Part shown: positions 52,384 through 61,867 of the stretch, piece by piece | Layout: each line of letters opens with the position of its first letter | Numbering within the stretch: position 1 is the stretch's first letter | Source of the DNA: JAEVLT01 sp050496765 | GTDB taxonomy: Bacteria > Bacillota > Bacilli > Bacillales > Cytobacillaceae | NCBI RefSeq assembly: GCF_050496765.1 | Contig: NZ_JBNWEO010000014.1 | Span: forward strand, 62,001-126,000 | Direction of reading: 5' to 3' | DNA length: 64,000 nt | Notes under the pieces: model-generated | The model's input: only the letters and a program-made list of their open reading frames with translations | Database searches by the model: none | Told to the model about the DNA's origin: nothing | Program-made: the position numbers and the translations under genes

Positions 52384-52542
52384 TTACAAGCCTGTCTTTG
52401 TATCGTGCTGCCTTAAGAAAAAGGAAGATTCGGTCAGGAACGGAGAAGGGAATTTGAACGAATTCTCCAAAACTGCCAGCCGAATCAGCTTAACTTTGAT
52501 TTCCTTACTAAGAGCAAGCCATTCCGAATTATCGATTCTCAT
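52384..52542 (-). CDS. Small hypothetical protein with its last codons replaced by IS21
   Basis: A 52-residue frame begins at ATG 52542 behind TGGAGGCG (6-nt spacing). It reads MRIDNSEWLALSKEIKVKL and later SPFLTESSFFLRQHDTKTG. Its stop codon lies five bases inside the IS21 end. Before the insertion the frame would have ended FN-stop two codons after TG, so the product is changed only at its tip. No family is recognised and no membrane segment is seen. Confidence 0.45.
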   Translation of the reverse strand: MRIDNSEWLALSKEIKVKLIRLAVLENSFKFPSPFLTESSFFLRQHDTKTGL

Positions 52543-52743
52543 CTTAAACGCCTCCACTCAAACTATTTGTATTAACATTGCCCAACATGCAAAGCATTTC
52601 AATACACTCACGGATTCCAAATGAATTTATATTCATTCTTTTCCCTATAAATGGATTTCCTAACATCTTTTTATCTGTCAAATTATATGAAATTTCTACA
52701 GAATTCTACCGTATTGTTTTTTGGGTTTATCCCTTGTAATGAG

Positions 52744-52986
52744 TTATCGTTTTTCTCTTGCTTTATGCTTTTTGGGCGTTGATGAAGGATAAATTTTCCC
52801 ACTAATATTTGAGTATATTTTATTTTTGGTATATACCCGTGGCAGAGGTATTTTATGATAAAATCGCTTTAAAAACAATGCAAAAATTAGAGAAATAATT
52901 GAAATCAATATCTTGCCAGTCAATAAACTTAAAATGAATAGTACCATTGCTGCAACAACTCCTGCATACCACATCCACTTATTCAT
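52744..52986 (-). CDS. Small two-helix membrane protein
   Basis: This 80-residue protein has two hydrophobic segments (about 5-22 and 25-43) and a basic C-terminal tail rich in lysine and arginine, so an N-out or hairpin topology with a cytosolic tail is likely. Family unknown. GGAGGAA lies 5-6 nt before the ATG. It lies between the PTS operon and the IS21 element. The interval 52543-52743 contains no recognisable feature. Confidence 0.65.
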   Translation of the reverse strand: MNKWMWYAGVVAAMVLFILSLLTGKILISIISLIFALFLKRFYHKIPLPRVYTKNKIYSNISGKIYPSSTPKKHKAREKR

Positions 52987-53066
52987 TCAAATTCCTCCAT
53001 AAAAATAATTAACCATGCTAAAATTTGTAAAATTATTGCTATCTGCCTTACGATGTTGTAAAATAA

Positions 53067-53095
53067 AAGGGGTTCCTCTGCATAAAGAACCCCTT
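53067..53095 (-). terminator. Intrinsic terminator of the PTS IIC gene
   Basis: AAGGGGTTC (53067-53075) pairs perfectly with GAACCCCTT (53087-53095). On the minus strand it is followed by TTATTTTAC. Confidence 0.8.
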
Positions 53096-53111
53096 ACGAC
53101 TGATTTTTTTC

Positions 53112-54473
53112 CTAGACAGTACTCTCAGCATTTTCATCTTCAATTTTTAGGGACCTGGCTTTCATGCCCTTATAATACCAAACATATAAGGCTAACCAAA
53201 CGATTGCACCCAAGATTCCGAAAATTTCACCATTTGCCGCATGTGCAAAGATATAGCGAAAATCAGGATATTCCAGTGTGCTCCACGAAATCATTTGCCC
53301 TTTCGGAACTTGAACAGATTTTGTTTCAATGGCTAGGTTTGTGACAATTGGGGCAAAGCTTGTAGCGAGATATAAAAATATTGGAGTTGTGACAATTCCT
53401 AATACAATCATCCGCAGCAGATTTCCGCCGGTGACGATCAATGCAGGAACAGCAACAGAAAGATTAATGATTCCAGCAAAAGGCAAAACCGAGTTCCCAG
53501 GCAGTGTAACGGCAAATCCTAACATAAATGGAATTAAGATAATGGCTGTAACCCAAACCTCATTACATCCAGCCATAATCGGCCAATCAAGGCCAATATA
53601 AAACTCCCGGCCTTTAAAACGCTTTTGCATGAATTCTGAAGTAGCATCTGACAATGGGGACAATGCTTGCATGAATAATTTTGATACCATTGGAAATAAA
53701 GTTAGCGCTGTTGCCCCTTGTACTCCCAGTGTCAAGGTTTGAGCGAAACTTAGTTGTGCAAAAACGCCAATCAGGACAGCAATGATAAAACCCATAATAT
53801 GGTTTTCTGCAAAAATACCGAGTTTTTGTTTTAGCCAGTTTGCATCAATTTGCTTATTCATGCTAGGAATAAAGTCTAATAGTTTGTTCAGCGGATACAG
53901 GATGACACCAAATAATGTCATGCTGTGTGTACTTGTAACCCCGGGGATTTGGGTAACTTTTTGAATTTGTTTTTGATTCACGTCAGCGATTTTCAGTTCA
54001 AGAACCATCTGGCCTGCTGCCACGATAAATGCCAATGTCATACTGTTTGAAACGGCAGCAACAATGACAGCAGTTAAAATTTTCCCCCATACATTCCATA
54101 AATCCACATTCAATGTGTTCGTTTGTTTAATTGCCAGCATGATAAGATTGACGCCAATTTGGATGGGGAACATAAAAAAGGCAAGTGGCCATGCCCATGC
54201 TAGGGCGGCAAGTGCTGTCCAACCGCTATCAATCGCATTCAGCTGGATGCCTGTATTTTTAACAAATTGTTGAGCTGCCGGTCCAATGGATCCCATCATA
54301 AAGCTAATAATTAGCCCCATGCCAACGAATGCCACGCCAAGAGTGATACCGGAAGAAAGCGCATCTTTAAACTTCATTCTGACAATTAGTCCAACAATAA
54401 TCAAAATAATCGGTACAAATACAGGTGCCCCCATATTTAAAATATAATTAAAGATGGATTGAACGATACCCAT
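53112..54473 (-). CDS. gatC: PTS galactitol-type permease, EIIC
   Basis: This 453-residue membrane component of a galactitol-family phosphotransferase system has about eleven helices and conserved family segments (IGPAAQQFVKNTG; GIQLNAIDSGWTALAALAWA; EFYIGLDWPIMAGCNEVWV). It translocates the sugar or polyol while EIIB phosphorylates it. RBS AAAGGGGGA. It is the third gene of the fucA-gatB-gatC segment. The real substrate is unknown, because no galactitol-phosphate dehydrogenase is present. Confidence 0.9.
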   Translation of the reverse strand: MGIVQSIFNYILNMGAPVFVPIILIIVGLIVRMKFKDALSSGITLGVAFVGMGLIISFMMGSIGPAAQQFVKNTGIQLNAIDSGWTALAALAWAWPLAFFMFPIQIGVNLIMLAIKQTNTLNVDLWNVWGKILTAVIVAAVSNSMTLAFIVAAGQMVLELKIADVNQKQIQKVTQIPGVTSTHSMTLFGVILYPLNKLLDFIPSMNKQIDANWLKQKLGIFAENHIMGFIIAVLIGVFAQLSFAQTLTLGVQGATALTLFPMVSKLFMQALSPLSDATSEFMQKRFKGREFYIGLDWPIMAGCNEVWVTAIILIPFMLGFAVTLPGNSVLPFAGIINLSVAVPALIVTGGNLLRMIVLGIVTTPIFLYLATSFAPIVTNLAIETKSVQVPKGQMISWSTLEYPDFRYIFAHAANGEIFGILGAIVWLALYVWYYKGMKARSLKIEDENAESTV

Positions 54474-54495
54474 TTAAAATCCCCCTTTTTTATGT

Positions 54496-54771
54496 TTACC
54501 TAAGCGCATCGATTATTTTTTGCAGTTCTTTTTCCATGCCTACACCAGTTAAAAAGGCGATGCTATTGCAAACAGGGACCGGATATTCTTTTTCTGGCTT
54601 TGTGATCGCAATATATGCGGCAGCCGTTTTTATATACGTATCGATTGATTTGATGTCCACTGCATCTACTTGGGCAGAAATTCCTCTTTCTCGAAGTAAT
54701 CTTTGGACCTTTGATGCCACTGTTTGAGATGTCGCTACTCCTGATCCGCAAGCTACGATAATTCTTTTCAT
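54496..54771 (-). CDS. gatB: PTS galactitol-type EIIB
   Basis: This 91-residue phosphocarrier has the P-loop cysteine motif VACGSGVATSQTVASKV; the cysteine near residue 8 receives phosphate from EIIA. Typical size for GatB. GGGGGAGT precedes ATG. It lies 22 bp before gatC. Confidence 0.92.
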   Translation of the reverse strand: MKRIIVACGSGVATSQTVASKVQRLLRERGISAQVDAVDIKSIDTYIKTAAAYIAITKPEKEYPVPVCNSIAFLTGVGMEKELQKIIDALR

Positions 54772-54842
54772 TCATTGACTCCCCCTTATTTAGCAAGTGT
54801 GTTCTTTCGACCTTTTAGACATTCAAAATTTCTTGTATTCTG

Positions 54843-55511
54843 TTAGGTTTTATTTTTCTGGCCATATCCTTTGAAGCGCTCTACCATCATTTCCATTTCT
54901 TGGTCACTCAGAATTACTGGTTCCCCAATTGATTTTGCTTGCCAATACAGCCTTGCACAGAACTCCAATTGCTCAGTAGTTGCGAATGTTTCCTCTATTG
55001 TAGCGCCAACAACATTTATTCCATGATTGGCCAACAAAACAGCATTTCTATCTTCCATTCCCTTAAGAGCATTGTTTGCCAACTCAGCTGTTCCATAAGT
55101 AGCATAATCAGCACACTTAATGTCTTTCCCACCGCCATGTGCAACTAGATAATCAACAGCAGGCAAATCCCATCGTAAGCAAGATATTGTTGTTGCATAT
55201 AATGAATGTGTATGAATCATTGCAGTAACATCATTACGATCTCGATAAACAACCGCATGCATCTCATATTCACTTGAGGGCTTTAAAGCACCATCGATCA
55301 CATTCCCTTTTAAATCCATTATTACGACATCCTTGGGTTGCATCTCAAAATAATCAATACCAGTAGGACTAATCGCCATATATCCTTGTTCCTTATTAAA
55401 AATACTTAAGTTTCCACCTGTACCGACAGTTAATCCGCTTGTTACAAGCCTTTTTCCATACGCTACAATTAATTCTCTTTCTTTTTGCATAAATAAACAT
55501 TTATGAGTCAT
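54843..55511 (-). CDS. Class II aldolase, L-fuculose-phosphate aldolase type
   Basis: This 222-residue zinc aldolase of the FucA/AraD family cleaves a ketose-1-phosphate to DHAP and an aldehyde. The acid residue and Zn ligands are in SEYEMHAVVY, MIHTHSLYATTIS (HTH) and LLANHGINVVG; GTGGNLSIF binds phosphate. The ATG at 55511 has GGGGGTAG 5-7 nt upstream. An AGGAGGTGG sequence 75 bp earlier has no start codon at a usable distance. Confidence 0.86.
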   Translation of the reverse strand: MTHKCLFMQKERELIVAYGKRLVTSGLTVGTGGNLSIFNKEQGYMAISPTGIDYFEMQPKDVVIMDLKGNVIDGALKPSSEYEMHAVVYRDRNDVTAMIHTHSLYATTISCLRWDLPAVDYLVAHGGGKDIKCADYATYGTAELANNALKGMEDRNAVLLANHGINVVGATIEETFATTEQLEFCARLYWQAKSIGEPVILSDQEMEMMVERFKGYGQKNKT

Positions 55512-55647
55512 TTCATCTACCCCCGAAAATAACTGAGTAAACTGCTGATGCTCTTCGATTACTTCAGAAAACCACCTCCTCACTTTTTAAGTATTTCTAG
55601 TTCACTAATTTACCATTATTTAAAATAATGAAGAAAAGCAGATTTTT

Positions 55648-55661
55648 AGAAAGCGTTTTCA
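55648..55661 (-). promoter_or_regulatory. cre-like site upstream of the aldolase/gatBC segment
   Basis: AGAAAGCGTTTTCA differs from the cre form TGAAAGCGTTTTCA only at its first base. CcpA-mediated glucose repression of the downstream aldolase and EIIB/EIIC genes is expected. Confidence 0.65.
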
Positions 55662-55775
55662 TCCCAAATTTTAAACATTCCTTTGAGTAAAAATGTGATG
55701 GAAAGTCATTCATCTCACTTCGTTATATATAGTAACTGGAAGGCATGAGATACCTTCTGTTGAAAACCAGATTTT

Positions 55776-56426
55776 TCATTCATCAAGGTTATATTGAAAG
55801 TTTTTGGCATCATGTTTTTGCTCTAGCATCCTCAGCCCTTCAAAAATTTTAGCGTGGATTGCAACATAAGCGTTATATTCAATTCGTTCCAGCATATCAT
55901 AGGTTTTCCTTAATGTCTTATCGACAACAATAATCCCATGTTCCCGGAGCAAAGCAGCAACAGGCAAATCAGCTTTTCTTGTTTCCATATAATTTTTAAC
56001 CATTTGGGCTAATTGAAGACTGGTAGCAGGTGCGAAATCCAAAACTTTGATCTCGCCTAACTTTCGAGTACTTTCTGTAAAATGAGGCAAATCCAACCCT
56101 AAAGCAGCAAATACCATTGATTCTTTTGGGTGGGCATGAACAACAGCACCGGCATTTGGTTTTGTTTCGTAAACAGCTATGTGCATATTGAATTCTCTTG
56201 TTACTTTGCCAACTCCTTCATAAATTGTTCCTTCTTTATCAATCACTAGAATATCTTCAGGATTCAATCTGCAGAATTTGGCTTGCGACATAAGAGTCGG
56301 GGTCATAATAAAATGTTTTTCACTAACCTTTACACTAATATTGCCCCCGGCAGCATTTGTATTAAAACGATCAAACATCATCCTGGTGACTTCGCAAAGT
56401 TCTTTCCGTTGGTCTAAATATAACAT
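55776..56426 (-). CDS. Second class II aldolase/adducin-family protein
   Basis: This 216-residue paralogue of the fuculose-phosphate aldolase family has NAAGGNISVKV (phosphate loop), REFNMHIAVY, VVHAHPKESMVF (Zn ligands) and LLREHGIIVV. It differs clearly from the other aldolase in the operon (HAHP versus HTHS), so the two probably act on different substrates or one is an epimerase. Its ATG follows the kinase stop directly, with no gap. Confidence 0.85.
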   Translation of the reverse strand: MLYLDQRKELCEVTRMMFDRFNTNAAGGNISVKVSEKHFIMTPTLMSQAKFCRLNPEDILVIDKEGTIYEGVGKVTREFNMHIAVYETKPNAGAVVHAHPKESMVFAALGLDLPHFTESTRKLGEIKVLDFAPATSLQLAQMVKNYMETRKADLPVAALLREHGIIVVDKTLRKTYDMLERIEYNAYVAIHAKIFEGLRMLEQKHDAKNFQYNLDE

Positions 56427-57374
56427 TTAATTCACTCCCCGAATGAATTGGATTTGGACTTCTTTTTCCAAATCTTTAGCAATTTTTAAAGAAAAATCTG
56501 AACTCCCTTGCTGTGTTGCCTTAGAAGCACCAAGCGCGGTTGCAAATCGAAAAATCTCCTCCAAAGGACAATTTTCACTTAATTTTGCTGTTATGCCTCC
56601 TACGAAAACATCACCGCAGCCCGTATCATTTACTTCTTTTACTTTTGGAGGGATAAAATGATAAATCTCCTGTTGAAAACCCACTAAACTTCCTCTTTTT
56701 CCAAGCGAGATCACAACATATTGAATTCCCTTATTCATTAGGATTTGAATTTCCTCAGCAAACTCTGAAATCGTATGACAATTCTTACCTATTAATTCTT
56801 GAAACTCAAATTCATTTGGCTTAATCAATGTCGGCGATAATTCAACAGCAGTTTTTAAATAATCACCGGAAGCATCAACGATCAGCTTTCCGTTAAGGTC
56901 TTTTACAGTTTGGAGGATCTTTTTATATTTATCAACATCAATTCCTGCCGGCGGACTTCCCGCAAAAACAACAATATCTTTTTCTTTTACAAACTGTTTT
57001 AACTTTTTGAGCAGTTTCTCATAGCTTTCATTTTTTATTTCGAAACCTTGATCAGTGATCATATAGCTCCCTTTTCCGGATTCATCAATAATAATGAAGC
57101 TTTCTCTTGTTTTACTTCCCTCTTGTTCAACAAAGTCACAATGGACTCCTTTTTTTCTCATTAATTCGATTAAAAGATCTTTATTTAAAGAACCTACAAA
57201 TCCTGTGGCTATATTCTGAATTTGAAGGCTTGATAAAACAACCGAGACATGGGTAGCTTTTCCACCAATATCGTATGTTTGGTTTCGGATACGATTATTT
57301 TTCTTTCGCGTTAGCTCTTCACTAATATACAAAATATGATCAATCGCTGTATTTAAAGTGACAGTATATATCAT
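56427..57374 (-). CDS. 1-phosphofructokinase-family kinase
   Basis: This 315-residue PfkB kinase of the FruK/LacC subgroup has the N-terminal TVTLNTAIDHILY, IGGKATHVSVVL and the catalytic loop VNDTGCGDVFVGGI, where the usual GAGD is GCGD. The aspartate base is kept. It should phosphorylate a phosphoketose, making a bisphosphate for an aldolase. Start ATG at 57374 has only weak GGGATC upstream. Confidence 0.86.
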   Translation of the reverse strand: MIYTVTLNTAIDHILYISEELTRKKNNRIRNQTYDIGGKATHVSVVLSSLQIQNIATGFVGSLNKDLLIELMRKKGVHCDFVEQEGSKTRESFIIIDESGKGSYMITDQGFEIKNESYEKLLKKLKQFVKEKDIVVFAGSPPAGIDVDKYKKILQTVKDLNGKLIVDASGDYLKTAVELSPTLIKPNEFEFQELIGKNCHTISEFAEEIQILMNKGIQYVVISLGKRGSLVGFQQEIYHFIPPKVKEVNDTGCGDVFVGGITAKLSENCPLEEIFRFATALGASKATQQGSSDFSLKIAKDLEKEVQIQFIRGVN

Positions 57375-57461
57375 GGTTGATCCCGTCGCTTTCTTGAAAA
57401 ACTTGTCGAGAATCCTATTTTTCGGTATAATAAAAGTAGTTGGTCATGGACTTTTTACATT

Positions 57462-57929
57462 TCAAGCAATATTTGTTTCTAATATTGATAAAATTTGCCG
57501 TTTATCTTCCTCTTCAATAAGTTGTTCCATAACTTTTTTATTCATAAACAAATCGATTAGCTTCTGTAACAAAGGGGCTTGTGCTTCCGACCGTTTTAAT
57601 CCGAGAACAAAAATTAACTGTGCGGAAACAATTTTATCATCTGTACCCATTTCAAAAAATTCTATTTTCTGCTTTGGTCTTATTACGGCAATAAAAGGTT
57701 TTATAATTTTTTCGGGATCTGTGTGGGGAATTGCTACGTGGTACGGTTCTGTTCTTAACCCGGTCGGATATTTTTCCTCCCGTTTTAGTAAAGCTTCTTT
57801 AAAATCTTCTGTTACATATCCTTGTTCGACCAAGAACAATGAAATTTGTTCAAAAAACTGATACTTTGTCGTACAATTTAAGCTTGTTAAAATTAAGTTT
57901 TGATCAAATAATTGTGAGAATAGTTTCAT
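57462..57929 (-). CDS. PTS EIIA (fructose/mannitol type)
   Basis: This 155-residue EIIA domain protein accepts phosphate from HPr on the histidine in VAIPHTDPEKI (near residue 69) and passes it to EIIB. RBS AAAGGGAGA. It lies between the PRD regulator and the kinase, and supplies the EIIA missing from the gatBC pair. It may also phosphorylate the regulator. Confidence 0.9.
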   Translation of the reverse strand: MKLFSQLFDQNLILTSLNCTTKYQFFEQISLFLVEQGYVTEDFKEALLKREEKYPTGLRTEPYHVAIPHTDPEKIIKPFIAVIRPKQKIEFFEMGTDDKIVSAQLIFVLGLKRSEAQAPLLQKLIDLFMNKKVMEQLIEEEDKRQILSILETNIA

Positions 57930-58021
57930 AGTGTTCTCCCTTTCAGATTATTTCCATATCGCCTTATTATTCTTATCATACTTCAATCAAAATCATCACC
58001 CCTTCACAGTAGAACCCACGA

Positions 58022-60064
58022 TTACTTGGAATATTTACTGATTAATGACAAAATTTCGCTTTTTTCTTTGGCATTCACTAGTTGGTCAAGACTGACGGGA
58101 TCTGCCAATAAATCGTTCAACTGCATTAGTGCTCTTAAATGTGTGCTTCGGTCAATTGCGGCAATAATGATAAAAACTTTTACAAGGTTCCCATAAAAAT
58201 CAACGTCTTTCTCCAATTTTAATAAACTCATCGAAAGACGATTCACTCCATCTTCGGGCCGAGCATGAGGTATTGCCACTTTTGGAGCAATGATGATATA
58301 TGGTTCATGAGTTTCAAACATATCGATCATTGCATCAATGTATTCCTGCTTAATTGACATTGAATCTAATAGCGGTTTGGAAGCTTTTCTTACAGCTTCT
58401 TGCCATGTATCCGCCTTTTCTTCTATGAATAAAGATTCCTCTGTAATTAATTCTTCTATTGGGGGCTTAATGGTGTTTTTTATAATAGGAACCGTACAGT
58501 TTGATTGTTTCTCAAGAAAAAATGCCTGTAATGATGTTTCTAATGTTTCTTTGTTTTTTATGACTGCCTCTTTTTCTATTAACTTAATTAAATCTTCTAA
58601 ACGAAAATTGACCGGGCTATATCCGTTTAAATCTTGATATACTCTTGCTTTTAAGCGATATTTCTCATCGTTTGACATTAATGGCTTCACAAGAAATAAT
58701 TTTTTATCTTTTTTTAAAAAAGTCGTTGAAAAAACGAAATCATACTGCAATGGGTAGTGGATAAAATCCCGTAATGAAATATGGTCTAGAAAGATGATTT
58801 CAGGGAAAAGGCCGCGTAAAGTTTCATATAAAAGCTTGGAAACCGAAATTCCGTTCGGACAAACGACAACTGCCATTTTCTTGGTTGAAATCTCTTCACC
58901 TTGCTTAAGTAGCCATGATCCGAACAGCATTGTTAAGTAGGCACTTTCACTTTCAGGAAATTTTAATCCGATTGCCTCCTCAAGCGGAACAACAGCTTTT
59001 TTAACAAGATGATGCAATTCACCATGTTCTTTTAATACGGACTCCAAGAGTGGATTCTCTACTTTTAATTGATATTTTACTCGATACAGAGCCGGCCTCA
59101 AATGCAAATACAGTCTGTTTACAAGTTCATCCTTTTCCTGAAGGCTTACACATGCTAAATTTTCAAAACATTTTACCATTCCCACAATTCCTTCAAACAG
59201 CTCCGGTTTTTGTTTTTCTTCTACTTCAAATGAAGAAATACTTGATGCTAATAATTGCAAAGTAATAAACAATAGTTCTCTTTCATCAAACTCCTTTTCT
59301 TCTGTCAAAAGTTCATCAACCGCTTTATATTCTTCCGTATAAAGCAAGTCATGGTAATAATCTTCTAATGACTTTCTTTGCCGAATCCGTCGAATAATCA
59401 ATGATAATGTAAAGGGAAGTTCCTCCAGCTTTTCATCCGTAAAACGAAACTTTAAGTGTTTTTCGATTCTTTCTAGGCGCTGGCGTATTTTTAAGACTTC
59501 TTCTTCACTTAGCCCCAATATTTCAAAAAACCACTGCCTACTACTCTCGGTTTGCAGCAATAAACAAACAAGCTTGATTATTAAATGCCGTTTATTTAAC
59601 TCATTTCCTTCTATAAAGTATCCGTCTTTTCTTGTATACCTTACATTTAATCCAAACGATTCAGTAATGGATCCAACTCCTTTTAAGTCATACAGAACTG
59701 TATTTCTGCTTACTTTTAGAGCTGAAGATAGGTGGAATAAAGATAACGGTTCTTCTCGAATCAATAACAATAAAATGATCAACTTTTTTCTTTCTGAATC
59801 TGAAATAACATAGTCATAAATTGTGATATCCTTCATCAATTCCGGAAAGGTTTCCTGAACAACTTGATCAACAAATATCCCCTTTTGGCGTTCCCTTTTT
59901 AAAGGAGGCATTTGGTTACTTGACAGCCAATCATCAATTTTCCCAAGACTGTAATTAACTTGAAAACGGGATAATTTTAGCTTTTTTTCCAGAGATGAAA
60001 TTTTAACTCCTTGTGTTAGGAGTATTTCTTTAAGCAAAATAGTTGATCGTTCATCCAGCTGCAA
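58022..60064 (-). CDS. PRD-containing PTS-controlled transcriptional activator (MtlR/LicR type)
   Basis: The 680-residue regulator has N-terminal HTH domains (LKEILLTQGVKISSLEKKLKL; SSALKVSRNTVLYDLKG), two PTS regulation domains (about 190-300 and 310-410), an EIIB-like domain with VVCPNGISVSKLLYE near residue 405, and a C-terminal EIIA-like domain with VAIPHARPEDGVN near 610. Phosphorylation of these sites by HPr and the operon's own EII proteins sets activity. It starts at TTG with GGAAGTG. It heads the downstream genes on the same strand. Confidence 0.9.
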   Translation of the reverse strand: MQLDERSTILLKEILLTQGVKISSLEKKLKLSRFQVNYSLGKIDDWLSSNQMPPLKRERQKGIFVDQVVQETFPELMKDITIYDYVISDSERKKLIILLLLIREEPLSLFHLSSALKVSRNTVLYDLKGVGSITESFGLNVRYTRKDGYFIEGNELNKRHLIIKLVCLLLQTESSRQWFFEILGLSEEEVLKIRQRLERIEKHLKFRFTDEKLEELPFTLSLIIRRIRQRKSLEDYYHDLLYTEEYKAVDELLTEEKEFDERELLFITLQLLASSISSFEVEEKQKPELFEGIVGMVKCFENLACVSLQEKDELVNRLYLHLRPALYRVKYQLKVENPLLESVLKEHGELHHLVKKAVVPLEEAIGLKFPESESAYLTMLFGSWLLKQGEEISTKKMAVVVCPNGISVSKLLYETLRGLFPEIIFLDHISLRDFIHYPLQYDFVFSTTFLKKDKKLFLVKPLMSNDEKYRLKARVYQDLNGYSPVNFRLEDLIKLIEKEAVIKNKETLETSLQAFFLEKQSNCTVPIIKNTIKPPIEELITEESLFIEEKADTWQEAVRKASKPLLDSMSIKQEYIDAMIDMFETHEPYIIIAPKVAIPHARPEDGVNRLSMSLLKLEKDVDFYGNLVKVFIIIAAIDRSTHLRALMQLNDLLADPVSLDQLVNAKEKSEILSLISKYSK

Positions 60065-60477
60065 GTTATCACTTCCCTTCCTTGGTTATATTGTAAGGCA
60101 AAAACGAAGAAGAATGTATACGTTTTCACCACGAATTTTCCAAACTGAATTACACATCATTGTGATAAATTTTATTTTGGATACACTATGTATTCTTCTA
60201 ATGTTTTAATAATCGCATACAAATGCTTTAGCTTTACGGAGAGTTTTCGGATCTATAATGTTTTTTCGGATGATGAAAATTTAAACAAGATATATAGAAA
60301 ATGATAGGTTCTTTTATCTGAATTCATAACCAAGCAATAATCTTTTTCTCAGACATTCAAATGAATGAATCAGTTTCCAATACTAGGGGTAAGAACTGCC
60401 CATAATCCTTAATTTAATTACAGAATTTTAATTATATAAAACTACAACTTCTCCTTCAAAAACGTTATACTATACAC
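60065..60477. other. Intergenic region upstream of the PTS regulator
   Basis: This AT-rich stretch of about 410 bp contains the cre-like site at 60115 and a possible -10 (TACAAT near 60090, minus strand). I see no gene, repeat or other structure in the rest. Confidence 0.5.
60115..60128. promoter_or_regulatory. cre-like site upstream of the PTS regulator
   Basis: TGTATACGTTTTCA fits the cre pattern TGnAAnCGnTnnCA at all but one fixed position. It lies about 50 bp before the regulator start. Confidence 0.5.
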
Positions 60478-60508
60478 AAACCCCTTTCCAATAATCGGAA
60501 AGGGGTTT
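60478..60508 (-). terminator. Intrinsic terminator of the glutamate dehydrogenase gene
   Basis: AAACCCCTTTCC (60478-60489) pairs perfectly with GGAAAGGGGTTT (60497-60508), 10 bp after the stop codon. Confidence 0.85.
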
Positions 60509-60517
60509 TACGAAAGT

Positions 60518-61810
60518 CTACGACCAGCCTCTGAAGCGTGAGGCCTCTGCTAATTTTCTGATGCCGACCATGTAGGCTGCCAAGCGCATGTCGACTTTAT
60601 GGGTTTGGGCAACTTGATAAATATTTTCAAAAGAATCCACCATAATTTTTTTGAGTTTATCCTCAACCTCTTCCTCCGACCAGTAATAACCTTGATTGTT
60701 TTGCACCCATTCAAAATAGGAAACCGTTACACCGCCGGAGTTTGAAAGAATATCAGGAACTAGAAAAACGCCGCGATTTGTCAAAATTTTTGTTGCTTCA
60801 AGGGTTGTCGGTCCATTCGCTGCTTCAACAACAATCGAAGCCTTTATATTGGCGGCATTGTTGGCCGTTATTTGATTCGAAATGGCTGCAGGTACAAGAA
60901 TATCGCAGTCAAGTTCGAATAATTCCTTATTTGTAATCGTGTTTTGAAATAGTTTGGAAAATGTTCCAAAACTGTCTCTGCGGTCAAGCAAATAATTTAT
61001 ATCTAATCCCTCAGGATCCGCGACTGCTCCGTAAACATCGGAAACACCTACCACTTTTGCCCCGGCATCGTGCATAAACTTCGCTAAATAACTTCCCGCA
61101 TTTCCAAAGCCTTGGATTACCACGCGCGCGCCTTTAAGCTCGATCCCCTTTTTCTTCGCAGCTTCTTCAATCACGATTGCAACACCGCGCGCAGTCGCTG
61201 TTTCACGCCCTTGCGAACCGCCCAGGACAATCGGTTTTCCCGTAATAAATGCAGGTGAATCATATTCCCGCAATCGGCTGTATTCATCCATCATCCACGC
61301 CATTATTTGCGAATTCGTATACACATCGGGTGCAGGAATATCTTTATTTGGTCCAACAATTTGGCTAATGGCACGAACATAGCCGCGGCTCAAGTTTTCC
61401 AATTCCCGCAATGACATATTGCGCGGATCACAAATAATTCCGCCTTTTCCACCGCCAAACGGAAGGTTGGTAATCCCGCATTTTAAACTCATCCAAATAG
61501 ACAATGCTTTTACCTCATCTTCATCAACCTCCGGGTGAAAGCGAACGCCACCTTTTGTCGGTCCAACCGCATCATTATGCTGAGAACGATAGCCGGTAAA
61601 CATTTTAACAGAACCATCATCCATTTTCACAGGAATTCTCACAGACAAAAAGCGCAGCGGCTCTTTTAGCAGTTCGAACATTTCCTCACTATAGCCCAAT
61701 TTCTTTAACGCTTCATGGATAACCGTTTGCGTTGAATAGAACAAATTTATTGATTCTTGGTCTTCTTGTTGTTGTTTTGACACTTCACTGAATACTGTAC
61801 CTGCAGTCAT
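60518..61810 (-). CDS. Glutamate dehydrogenase (RocG/GudB type)
   Basis: The 430-residue enzyme converts glutamate to 2-oxoglutarate and ammonia with NAD. The catalytic lysine is in MSLKCGITNLPFGGGKGGI, the substrate region in GYRSQHNDAVGPTKGGVRF, and the dinucleotide fold in VVIQGFGNAGSYLAKF. The N-terminus resembles RocG/GudB of Bacillus. The ATG at 61810 has AGAGGTG 6 nt upstream. It sits with a glutamate/dicarboxylate symporter, suggesting glutamate catabolism. Confidence 0.93.
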   Translation of the reverse strand: MTAGTVFSEVSKQQQEDQESINLFYSTQTVIHEALKKLGYSEEMFELLKEPLRFLSVRIPVKMDDGSVKMFTGYRSQHNDAVGPTKGGVRFHPEVDEDEVKALSIWMSLKCGITNLPFGGGKGGIICDPRNMSLRELENLSRGYVRAISQIVGPNKDIPAPDVYTNSQIMAWMMDEYSRLREYDSPAFITGKPIVLGGSQGRETATARGVAIVIEEAAKKKGIELKGARVVIQGFGNAGSYLAKFMHDAGAKVVGVSDVYGAVADPEGLDINYLLDRRDSFGTFSKLFQNTITNKELFELDCDILVPAAISNQITANNAANIKASIVVEAANGPTTLEATKILTNRGVFLVPDILSNSGGVTVSYFEWVQNNQGYYWSEEEVEDKLKKIMVDSFENIYQVAQTHKVDMRLAAYMVGIRKLAEASRFRGWS

Positions 61811-61867
61811 GGTTGACACCTCTAAAATTGATTTTTATAGTATTTTTTCTAGTGAGCAGGCACCGCA

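Larger units (their letters stand above)
49792..52388 (-). mobile_element. Complete IS21-family insertion sequence
   Basis: The 2597-bp element starts TGTAAC at the left and ends GTTACA at the right. Further conserved blocks (GGACACTTTTT and its complement) form the multiple terminal repeats typical of IS21. It is flanked by a 5-bp target duplication AGCCT (49787-49791 and 52389-52393). It carries istA and istB, both intact. Confidence 0.9.
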
